Source: Psychroflexus maritimus
GTDB taxonomy: Bacteria; Bacteroidota; Bacteroidia; Flavobacteriales; Flavobacteriaceae
Reading direction: 5' to 3'
Assembly: GCF_011089875.1 (NCBI RefSeq)
Contig: NZ_JAANAS010000034.1
Location: 1-62,727 of the forward strand
Length of the DNA: 62,727 nt
Below, piece after piece: positions 1-7,229 of this stretch. Positions within the stretch are counted from its first letter, which is position 1. Every line of letters begins with the position of its first letter. The translations under genes were made by a program, and so were the position numbers. The notes under the pieces were generated by a model, which made no database searches, was not told the origin of the DNA, and saw only the letters and a program-made list of their open reading frames with translations.

Positions 1-1
1 C

Positions 2-115
2 GTAGCTATGGTTTCTTTTTATAATGAAACAGAAAGGGAAAAAGGGCGTTTTATTGCGGTAATTTCAATTGATAAATGGTATAACCAAAGACATGTTCAG
101 AATTCCAATCCATAA
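2..115 (+). CDS. possible C-terminal end of a gene cut by the window edge
   Basis: An open frame runs from the window edge to a TAA at 113-115 and reads as about 37 plausible residues, starting VAMVSFYNETEREKGRF and ending in HVQNSNP. The balanced, charged and aromatic composition suits a real C-terminus, but it is too short to recognise. It stops just before the hairpin repeat at 117-147, which would fit a transcript end. It could equally be a chance open frame. Confidence 0.3.
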   Translation, partial: VAMVSFYNETEREKGRFIAVISIDKWYNQRHVQNSNP

Positions 116-116
116 G

Positions 117-147
117 ATTCCGCATCTCGTTATCGCTCGTGCGGAAT
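117..147. repeat. intergenic hairpin repeat
   Basis: Arms ATTCCGCA (117-124) and TGCGGAAT (140-147) are perfect inverted repeats around a loop with further partial pairing. G+C is higher than in the surrounding DNA. The wording, with CTCG..CGCTCGTGCGGAAT, resembles dispersed intergenic hairpins I associate with Bacteroidota genomes. Only one copy lies in this window, so dispersal cannot be shown here. Confidence 0.5.
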
Positions 148-234
148 GACAAAAAAGTAAAGGGGGTATGCGGTATCTCCCTGTAATGAGAACAAAACTA
201 TCAATTCAAAAATAATCCCGCATTTTATTGTAAA

Positions 235-253
235 GGCGTTTGATCCAAACGCC
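235..253 (-). terminator. terminator hairpin after the TonB receptor
   Basis: GGCGTTTG (235-242) and CAAACGCC (246-253) form a perfect 8-bp stem with a 3-nt loop. On the minus strand it comes 6 nt after the receptor stop and is followed by a short T-rich stretch. Confidence 0.65.
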
Positions 254-259
254 AATACT

Positions 260-2332
260 TTAAAAATCATACACAAAATTTATGCTTCCAAAATAATTTC
301 TAGGTAAGCCAGGATAGAAGGAACGCGGCGCTGCTCCTCCAAAACCTACGGCATTAGGAAGCACGCTAGCTACATAATTTTGGTCTAATAAATTATTCAC
401 ACCAAGGCTAATTAACGACTTAAGTTGGGGGTGAATTTGCCACTGATAATCCAATTTCAAATTAATGAGTTGATAGCTTGGAGCAAATTGAGAATTTGAG
501 TCATTTACTGGAGTGTTCCCTACGTAACTCCAGTTAGAAAAAAAGCGCCAATGCCTAAATAATAAGGCATCTAAACCTAAGTTAATCTGTTCGCTTGGTA
601 TTCCCGTAAGGTCATTGCCTGAAAAATCTTCCTCTCCGTCAACAAAGTCTCTAAATTTAAAAAAATTAAAAGCTCCAGAAAGATAAGGTTCTATGTAAAT
701 TTGAGAAGCAATTCCTACAAAAGATTTTAAAACAACTTCAATTCCGTCATGTCTTGTTGATCCAGCATTTTTTCCTACAAACCTGTCCTCTTCTATGCGT
801 TCAGCTACAATTAGGTTATTCACATTCATTCGGTAAACATTTACTTCAGAAGTAAGTTGATTGCTCAACCAATTTGCTTTCCAGGCTAGCTCATAATTCC
901 AAGCTTTTTCAGGGCTTAAGTCTGTATTAAACAAGCCTTCTTCCGTTAGGCTTTCAGCAACCGTAGGCACAGAAAAACCTTTACTTACTGAAGCTTGAAT
1001 GTTTTGGTTTTTGCTCAGCAAATAACTGAGCCCAACTTTGGGTAAAAATTGAGTACCATACGAAAAGTTTCCTGAGGTATCGCTACCATCATTTAAAAAT
1101 AAATCTTCCAAGAGATATTGGGTAGAATTAACAGCGAAGCCAAAATCTAAATACCACTTTTCACTAACCTCATAATTAGCATCAACAAAATAATCAATAT
1201 AAAAGCGTTCTTGTCCGAAGTTTGTAAGCAAATCGCCACGCACACTTCCTTGATTATTATAATCTTTGTATAGGTTTTCGGAAGTTGAACTTGAATAAAA
1301 CTCTTGCATAAATTCTGTTCCAAACTGAAGTTTTAGTTCATTTCCAAAAAGTTTCTGATGGTAATCAAAAACACTTCGCACTCCAAAAGAAAAATTAGCT
1401 TCAGCAAGGATATCAAACGGGCGAGGTTCATAGCTGTCTCTAAAATTCATGAAAATTGAAGTGGAATTTTTTAAATTAGCTAAAAATTGATGCTTTAAAT
1501 TTGAACCCAAATTAAGGCGATTGTAGGACTCAAAACCACGAGATTCTAACCAATTGCTGAGCGCAATTTCTGGGTTATTTTGAAAATCTGTTGGAGTAAT
1601 AGAGCTTGGAATATAGGCTTTGAGTTTTGTATATACACCTAGAAAACTAAGGCTGGTATTCTGACTAGAAGCAAGCCTAGCTTTAAAATTGATTGATTCT
1701 CTTTCATATTCGCTATTTTGCCTAAAACCATCCAATTGCATAGTGGAATAACTCACTAAATAATTTGTATTCTCATCCTGAATAGTAGCTATTGCATTAT
1801 AGCGTTGGAGCCCAAAACTTCCAGTGGTGTAATTTACTTTTGCTTGACTTCCAGTTTTAATGGATTCTTTATGTTTTAATTGAAGTACACCCCCTAGTCC
1901 GCTGCCATAAATTGTAGCATTGGGGCCTTTTATCACTTTCAACTCAGCTAAGTTTTCTAAATCTATATCTTCAAATATACTTTCGCCATTTCCAAAAGTA
2001 ATGGGGATGTCATCCAAGTAAACCTTCAATCGGTTTGTAGAAAACTGTGATCTTGCTCCAATACCTCGTATAGTAATACGATTCGTATTAGTACTACCCT
2101 CTTGCATATAGATCCCTGGAATACGATTTAAAACTGGAGTTAATAAAACATTATTAGCTCTATTGATTTCCTTTTCGTTAACCAAATAAATAGGTGAAGT
2201 AGTTTTTCTGGGGTCTAATTCTAATTTTGTAGCTAATTGAATGGTATCTAATAAAGTAGTATCTTTTTGTGAAAAACAAAATTGTAAATTGAATAAAAGA
2301 AGTATTCCTATAAGTAAGAATCTATTTTTCAT
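260..2332 (-). CDS. TonB-dependent outer-membrane receptor
   Basis: Outer-membrane active transporter of 690 residues. A signal peptide covers about residues 1-21, ending at FCFSQ. The plug domain lies at about 45-160, with IPGIYMQEGS, ITIRGIGARSQFS and YGSGLGGVLQLKH-type motifs. A long beta-barrel follows and ends in the aromatic residues of NFVYDF. There is no N-terminal carboxypeptidase-regulatory domain and no SusD partner, so it resembles iron, siderophore or vitamin receptors more than SusC glycan porters. The substrate cannot be read from the sequence. It is transcribed away from the M14 peptidase and has its own terminator, so it looks monocistronic. Confidence 0.9.
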   Translation of the reverse strand: MKNRFLLIGILLLFNLQFCFSQKDTTLLDTIQLATKLELDPRKTTSPIYLVNEKEINRANNVLLTPVLNRIPGIYMQEGSTNTNRITIRGIGARSQFSTNRLKVYLDDIPITFGNGESIFEDIDLENLAELKVIKGPNATIYGSGLGGVLQLKHKESIKTGSQAKVNYTTGSFGLQRYNAIATIQDENTNYLVSYSTMQLDGFRQNSEYERESINFKARLASSQNTSLSFLGVYTKLKAYIPSSITPTDFQNNPEIALSNWLESRGFESYNRLNLGSNLKHQFLANLKNSTSIFMNFRDSYEPRPFDILAEANFSFGVRSVFDYHQKLFGNELKLQFGTEFMQEFYSSSTSENLYKDYNNQGSVRGDLLTNFGQERFYIDYFVDANYEVSEKWYLDFGFAVNSTQYLLEDLFLNDGSDTSGNFSYGTQFLPKVGLSYLLSKNQNIQASVSKGFSVPTVAESLTEEGLFNTDLSPEKAWNYELAWKANWLSNQLTSEVNVYRMNVNNLIVAERIEEDRFVGKNAGSTRHDGIEVVLKSFVGIASQIYIEPYLSGAFNFFKFRDFVDGEEDFSGNDLTGIPSEQINLGLDALLFRHWRFFSNWSYVGNTPVNDSNSQFAPSYQLINLKLDYQWQIHPQLKSLISLGVNNLLDQNYVASVLPNAVGFGGAAPRSFYPGLPRNYFGSINFVYDF

Positions 2333-2357
2333 TTTTTTAAATACAAAAAAAGGACTT

Positions 2358-2372
2358 CAACATGAACTGTTG
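2358..2372. promoter_or_regulatory. short palindrome upstream of the TonB receptor
   Basis: CAACA (2358-2362) and TGTTG (2368-2372) form a symmetric 5-5-5 element about 26 bp before the receptor start. It could bind a dimeric regulator, but at this length it may be chance. It does not look like a Fur box. Confidence 0.2.
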
Positions 2373-2526
2373 TCTTATTTTGAGATAAAAATAACGATTT
2401 GAATTTTACTGACTTTTTAGACTAGTCAAATTAAATAATAAAGCTTGCAAATCATTTTAAATAGCAAACTTAAAAACAATTAATAATTTTTTATAGTTTA
2501 GTAAGCTCTAAGAAATACTAAAAACT

Positions 2527-4224
2527 ATGAATAAACTATTTTACTTAATTGTAGGATTTATTATGAGCTTTCCAGTTTTGAGTCAGTCGAAGCTTGAAAT
2601 AGCTAATCTTGCAAATAACAAAACAGCAACTTATCAAGAATTCATTGGTTTTTTAGAAGAAATGGCTTCTAAACATCTGTTTATAAATTTAGATACCATT
2701 GGAAACACGGATGCTGGTATGCCCATTCATTTAATTCAAATTGAACCCAGAAAAAGTAGTTTGTCAAAAATATTGATTAATAACAATATTCATCCTGGTG
2801 AAAGCGATGGTATTGAAGCGACTATACGTTTACTTAAAAATTATTCAGAAGAAAAATTAAACCGTCCAGCACACACGCAAATTAATATCATTGCTTGCTA
2901 TAATATTGGTGGTATGCTAAATAGAAATAGCACCACAAGGGTTAATCAGAATGGGCCAGAAGCCTACGGGTTTAGAGGTAACGCAAGAAACTATGATTTG
3001 AATAGAGATTTTGTAAAAGCAGATACTAAAAACGCCTTTGCTTTTTATAAAATATTTCATTTGGTCAAGCCCGATATTTTTATAGATAATCATGTAAGTA
3101 ATGGAGCAGATTACCAATATACACTAACCCATTTATTTAGTCAGCACAATAAGCTTGGTGGGCCCTTAGCCGATTATCAAGAAAAAAAAATGATTCCGTA
3201 TATTACTAAAGAATTAAATAAAAAAGGAATTCCATCAACTCCTTACGTTAATGTTTACAATGCCCCACCAAATAATGGCTTTTCTCAATATTTAGACACA
3301 CCTAGATATTCTAGTGGCTATACCTCACTTTGGCATACGCTTAGTTTTATGATTGAAACACATATGCTTAAAAACTATGAAAAACGTGTTATGGCCACCT
3401 ATGAAACATTAATAGAAAGTATTAACTTTTTAGACGCTAACTATCAAACGATAAAAACAAAAAGAAGAGCACAAAAAGATTATTGGCAAAAGCAAGAATT
3501 ATACCCCCTGCATTGGAAAATTGACTCAACTAAAATCACCAATTTTGAATTTAAAGGTTATAAATACACTTACGAAAATAGCCAAGTAACTGGATTTAAG
3601 CGATTAAAATACTTGAACCACCAACCTGATAATTTTGAAATAGACTATTACAATAATTACAAAAGCAGTAAGCATGTAAAGCTTCCAAAATTTTATTTAG
3701 TTCCCCAGGCTTGGGAAAGAGTTGTTGAGCGCTTAAAAGCAAATGAAGTTGAGCTTATTAAATTGAAAAAAGATAGCCTAATTGAAGTGACTGAAGTGAA
3801 AATAAAAGACTACAAAACATTAAAAAATCCTTATGAAGGTCATTACCTTCACTACCATACTAAAACCGAGGAAAACCAAAACAAACTTACTTTTAAGAAG
3901 GGGGATATTTTAGTGGACCCTAAGCAATCCGCAATTAGATATATCGTTGAAGTTTTGGAACCAGAGGCCACCGATTCATTTTTTAATTGGAATTTTTTTG
4001 ATACTATTTTACAAAGAAAAGAAGGCTTTTCTCCCTATGTTTTTGAAGACTTAGCTTATGAAATACTGATGAAAAATTCAAGCTTAAGAAAAGAATTTGA
4101 AATACTGAAAAGTAAAGACGAATCTTTTGCAAAAGACCCGAACGCTCAATTAAATTGGATTTATAAAACAGCGGAGCTACAAGAAAAAGAATATTTGCGT
4201 TACCCTATTTTTAAGATTTATTAG
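2527..4224 (+). CDS. secreted M14-family zinc carboxypeptidase-like protein
   Basis: 565 residues with a signal peptide (about 1-19, ending FPVLSQ), so it is probably periplasmic or exported. The M14 zinc site is visible: HPGE supplies H89 and E92, and DNHVSNG supplies H189. FMIETHM gives the likely catalytic Glu, E277. NYDLNRDF carries the substrate-binding Asn-Arg pair. The C-terminal half beyond about residue 310 is an extra region without recognised motifs. The 3' end overlaps the convergent NUDIX gene by 14 bp. Substrate is unknown; many flavobacterial relatives are annotated simply as M14 peptidases. Confidence 0.85.
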   Translation: MNKLFYLIVGFIMSFPVLSQSKLEIANLANNKTATYQEFIGFLEEMASKHLFINLDTIGNTDAGMPIHLIQIEPRKSSLSKILINNNIHPGESDGIEATIRLLKNYSEEKLNRPAHTQINIIACYNIGGMLNRNSTTRVNQNGPEAYGFRGNARNYDLNRDFVKADTKNAFAFYKIFHLVKPDIFIDNHVSNGADYQYTLTHLFSQHNKLGGPLADYQEKKMIPYITKELNKKGIPSTPYVNVYNAPPNNGFSQYLDTPRYSSGYTSLWHTLSFMIETHMLKNYEKRVMATYETLIESINFLDANYQTIKTKRRAQKDYWQKQELYPLHWKIDSTKITNFEFKGYKYTYENSQVTGFKRLKYLNHQPDNFEIDYYNNYKSSKHVKLPKFYLVPQAWERVVERLKANEVELIKLKKDSLIEVTEVKIKDYKTLKNPYEGHYLHYHTKTEENQNKLTFKKGDILVDPKQSAIRYIVEVLEPEATDSFFNWNFFDTILQRKEGFSPYVFEDLAYEILMKNSSLRKEFEILKSKDESFAKDPNAQLNWIYKTAELQEKEYLRYPIFKIY

Positions 4225-4816
4225 TTTGGTAAAGTGAAAATAGTTGCTTGATATTGGCATAGGAGTTTTCTAAAGCTTTTTCTGTCTTTTTTTTAGCTTT
4301 CCACTTAGCTTCTGTAATACCTTCTTCAAGTTGAGGCGTTAACTTCGTATCAGAATCGGAATACATCTCAAACCAAAAAGTTTCTTTCAACCTATATTTT
4401 CCTTTGCGTTTCATAATGTGATAGGTGACGGTTAGAAATTTTGTGATTTCCAACTGATCTATGCCTGTTTCCTCTTTCACTTCTCTTATAGCACACTCTT
4501 CCATAGTCTCACGTCTTTTTTTTCCACCTTTAGGCAAATCCCAACGCTGATTCCTGAAAATGAATAAAATTTCGTTTTTAGAATTAACAACTAATCCCCC
4601 CCCGGCAGAAATAGTCTTTAATTTTTTCTTTAAGTGCTTTAAAAGCTTTTTTTCTTTTTTATGGTAAAGGTTAATATAAAAATATTTGCCATTTTTTATA
4701 TCTTTAATTAAAGATTTGATTTTCACTTTCTTGATTGGGAAATTAACATATCCCGTACCAAAATTTTCTTCAGTAGAAAGAATTATTGGAATGTCGTTAA
4801 GAAAAACTTTGTACAT
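4211..4816 (-). CDS. NUDIX hydrolase
   Basis: Hydrolase of nucleoside-diphosphate-linked compounds, cytoplasmic. A full Nudix box GX5EX7REVxEExGI is present, starting at LPKGGKKRRETMEE and ending REVKEETGI at about residues 98-120. A lysine-rich N-terminal extension of about 65 residues precedes the domain. I place the start at the ATG ending at 4816; an upstream GTG (to 4822) would add two codons. The gene diverges from pyrE with almost no spacer, so the pyrE promoter lies inside its 5' end. The exact substrate is not predictable. Confidence 0.85.
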   Translation of the reverse strand: MYKVFLNDIPIILSTEENFGTGYVNFPIKKVKIKSLIKDIKNGKYFYINLYHKKEKKLLKHLKKKLKTISAGGGLVVNSKNEILFIFRNQRWDLPKGGKKRRETMEECAIREVKEETGIDQLEITKFLTVTYHIMKRKGKYRLKETFWFEMYSDSDTKLTPQLEEGITEAKWKAKKKTEKALENSYANIKQLFSLYQTNKS

Positions 4817-4819
4817 TTG
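4812..4819 (+). promoter_or_regulatory. -7 element of pyrE (TACATTTG)
   Basis: Exact TAnnTTTG match only 5 nt before the pyrE ATG. Transcription from it should start at or beside the start codon, giving a leaderless mRNA. A TTG at 4786-4788 (23-nt spacer) is a possible -33 element. The box overlaps the first codons of the divergent NUDIX gene. Confidence 0.65.
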
Positions 4820-4824
4820 CACTT

Positions 4825-5472
4825 ATGATTTTAGATGAACAAACCGCCAAAAAAACAGCCGAATTACTATTGCAAATTAAAGCAATAAAATTGAATCCTC
4901 AAACCCCTTTTACATGGGCAAGTGGATGGAAGTCTCCAATTTATTGTGACAATAGAATTATTCTTTCTTACCCAAGTATAAGAAATTATGTTGCTCATGA
5001 AATAGCCAAAGGTATTGAAACCAAATGGGGAAAACCCGATGTTGTTGCAGGAGTTGCCACAGGTGCAATTGGTATTGGGGCATTGGTTGCAGACGTGCTA
5101 GGCTTGCCTTTTGTTTATGTACGTCCAGAACCTAAAAAACACGGTAGAAAAAATCAAATTGAAGGTCACTTAGAGCAACACCAAAATGTAGTGGTGGTTG
5201 AAGATTTAATTAGTACTGGTAATAGCAGTATTAACGCTGTTAATGCTTTAAAAAGTGAGGCAAATGCTAGAATTAAAGGAATGTTTGCAATTTTTACATA
5301 CGGGTTCAATACTTCTGTTGAAAATTTACAAAATGCCGAAATTGATTTTTTAAGTTTAAGCAATTATGAATTTTTAATTCAGCAAGCTTTTGATACCAAC
5401 TATTTAAATAACAAAGAATTAAACACCTTAAAAAGTTGGCGATTAGATCCCGCAAACTGGAATAACAAATAA
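4825..5472 (+). CDS. pyrE: orotate phosphoribosyltransferase
   Basis: Converts orotate and PRPP to orotidine 5'-phosphate in pyrimidine synthesis; cytoplasmic. 215 residues is normal length. The PRPP-binding loop VVVVEDLISTGNSS is at about residues 121-134, and RPEPKKHGRKNQIEG matches the flexible catalytic loop. The start ATG lies directly after a -7 box, predicting leaderless translation. It is followed after 8 bp by an SRPBCC protein, apparently in the same transcript. pyrG for the end of the pathway lies 15 kb away. Confidence 0.95.
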   Translation: MILDEQTAKKTAELLLQIKAIKLNPQTPFTWASGWKSPIYCDNRIILSYPSIRNYVAHEIAKGIETKWGKPDVVAGVATGAIGIGALVADVLGLPFVYVRPEPKKHGRKNQIEGHLEQHQNVVVVEDLISTGNSSINAVNALKSEANARIKGMFAIFTYGFNTSVENLQNAEIDFLSLSNYEFLIQQAFDTNYLNNKELNTLKSWRLDPANWNNK

Positions 5473-5480
5473 ATAAAAAA

Positions 5481-5873
5481 ATGCATTTAGAAAGCCCAGA
5501 AGTAAAAATTAGCAAAAGCCAAAAAGAGATATTTGACTTTTTAATTAGTGTAGAAAATTTTGAAAAAATAATGCCAGAAAGCATTGAAAAGTTTGAACTT
5601 CTTGATCAAGAAAGCTTTTTGTTTCAACTTAAAGGAATGCCTGTTTTAAAATCACAACTTAAAGAAAAAACTGATTACTCGAAGATTATCTTGGGGGCAA
5701 AGAGTGATAAATTACCTTTTACATTAACCGCAAACATTGAAGAAATTGCTGAAAATTCTTCGAAATTCCAGTTGATTTTTGAAGGAGAGTTTAATGCAAT
5801 GATGAGTATGATGATTAAATCGCCCATTAAAAAATTCATCAATACATTAACTGAAAATATTCAAAAACTTTAA
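5481..5873 (+). CDS. SRPBCC (START-like) family protein
   Basis: Small cytoplasmic protein of 130 residues. The N-terminus (SKSQKEIFDFLISVENFEKIMPESI) matches the opening helix-strand of polyketide-cyclase/START-like folds, and a long C-terminal helix closes the domain. These folds bind hydrophobic ligands, but no ligand or reaction can be inferred. It follows pyrE by 8 bp, suggesting cotranscription. Confidence 0.7.
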   Translation: MHLESPEVKISKSQKEIFDFLISVENFEKIMPESIEKFELLDQESFLFQLKGMPVLKSQLKEKTDYSKIILGAKSDKLPFTLTANIEEIAENSSKFQLIFEGEFNAMMSMMIKSPIKKFINTLTENIQKL

Positions 5874-6025
5874 AAATAAATTTACTCCTTTATAATTGTC
5901 AAATTGGTTTGGCTTAAAATGGGCTCAATAAAAACATGAAATAAACTTTGCGCTTTTTAACGCTAAAGAACATGCACTATAATTTAGTTTTCAAAAATTA
6001 AATAATTGTGTAGTCCATTGATTTT

Positions 6026-6754
6026 TTAATAAATTAATTTGATTTCTTTTACATCAAAATCTTGTATTAACCGATCTTCAAACTCAACTACCAACCTACC
6101 GTTTTTATTTACTTTTCTAATTATTCCTGGAAGAAATGATTCGTTAAGTTCAAACATAGAAGTTTTACCAAGCCTAAAAAGAAGTTGATGATAAGCTTGA
6201 AGAAGAAAATTAAAAGACATGGCATGTAATTGTTCCTCAAAGTCTTCAAAATGAAGAATTATTTGCCTAAAAAATTGATCTATATCAAAAGGACGTTGGC
6301 AAATACGTTTTAATGAACTTGCTTTTGGATGACTTTTAAAATCGGTTTGATTAAGATTAATACCTATTCCTATTACACTTCTTTTAATAAGATTAGCTTG
6401 TAAAATATTTTCAATAAGAATTCCTCCAATTTTTTTATTTTGAAGAATTAAATCGTTAGGCCATTTAAAAAGCAAATTAGTAATATCTTGAGATTTAAAA
6501 GCTTCATTTAGCTTCAAGATAGTTAGTAAATTGATTTTAAAAGTTTCTTCTATGCTTAAATTAATGTTCGGAAATAAAAATGAAAAAGTTAGGTTTTTAT
6601 TAGGCAAACTAGACCATTTTGCGCCGAGTTGCCCTTTTCCTCCATATTGATTATCGGTAATTAAACAAACAGGAGTCGGTGTACTAATTTGATTAAAATA
6701 ACGCTTGATTTCATCGTTGGTTGAAGCGCATTTTTTATGTCTAATAACTTTCAA
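6026..6754 (-). CDS. birA: biotin-[acetyl-CoA-carboxylase] ligase
   Basis: Attaches biotin to carrier proteins of biotin-dependent carboxylases via biotinyl-AMP. 242 residues. The N-terminal CASTNDE matches the family's xxSTNd motif, GGKGQLGAKWSS is the nucleotide/biotin loop (usually GRGRxGRxW), and FKWPNDL carries the catalytic Lys. There is no N-terminal helix-turn-helix, so it is an enzyme only and not a repressor. The start appears to be TTG (6752-6754), since no ATG precedes the STN motif. A likely client here is the acyl-CoA carboxylase system represented at 42-43.5 kb. It diverges from rsfS. Confidence 0.9.
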   Translation of the reverse strand: MKVIRHKKCASTNDEIKRYFNQISTPTPVCLITDNQYGGKGQLGAKWSSLPNKNLTFSFLFPNINLSIEETFKINLLTILKLNEAFKSQDITNLLFKWPNDLILQNKKIGGILIENILQANLIKRSVIGIGINLNQTDFKSHPKASSLKRICQRPFDIDQFFRQIILHFEDFEEQLHAMSFNFLLQAYHQLLFRLGKTSMFELNESFLPGIIRKVNKNGRLVVEFEDRLIQDFDVKEIKLIY

Positions 6755-6817
6755 AATCTGTACTATTTTTGAAGATAAATCTTTTGTTAAGAACCCCTAT
6801 TATACAACAAAAAAACA

Positions 6818-6825
6818 TAACTTTG
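6818..6825 (+). promoter_or_regulatory. -7 element of rsfS-ftsH (TAACTTTG)
   Basis: Exact TAnnTTTG match. It lies downstream of the longest possible rsfS start (6769), so that start cannot be used by this transcript. It favours the TTG at 6853. Confidence 0.6.
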
Positions 6826-6852
6826 CGTAAAATTTTAAAAATTATACAAGCA

Positions 6853-7218
6853 TTGAACAATAATCATACTGATCAACTTATTACGCAGGTTATAAAGGGA
6901 ATAGAAGAAGTAAAAGGTGAAGATATTGCCATTTTAGATTTAAGAAAATTAGACAATACCGTGTCTGATTATTTTATCGTTTGTAGCGGAAGCTCGAATA
7001 CCCAAGTAGATGCTATTACTAACTCCATTAAAAAAACAGCAAGTAAAGCGCTTCAAGACAAGCCGTTTAGCGTAGAAGGTGCAGAAAATTCTGAGTGGGT
7101 AATTATGGATTACATCAATCTAGTAGTGCATGTTTTTCAAAAACAGATTAGAGAATATTACGCAATAGAAGACCTTTGGGGCGATGCTGAAATAACAAAT
7201 ATATCAACAAATTACTAA
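6853..7218 (+). CDS. rsfS: ribosomal silencing factor RsfS
   Basis: Binds ribosomal protein uL14 (L14) and blocks subunit joining when nutrients are scarce. Core motifs are visible: KGEDIAILDLRKLDNT, DYFIVCSGSSNTQVDAI, VEGAENSEWV and REYYAIEDLWGDA. I choose TTG 6853 as start: it gives about 121 residues, the family's usual size. The -7 box at 6818-6825 lies inside the longer 149-codon frame, whose extra N-terminus is lysine/isoleucine-rich and unlike the family. ftsH follows after 11 bp, so the two form an operon. Confidence 0.9.
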   Translation: MNNNHTDQLITQVIKGIEEVKGEDIAILDLRKLDNTVSDYFIVCSGSSNTQVDAITNSIKKTASKALQDKPFSVEGAENSEWVIMDYINLVVHVFQKQIREYYAIEDLWGDAEITNISTNY

Positions 7219-7229
7219 TTGAAATTTAG

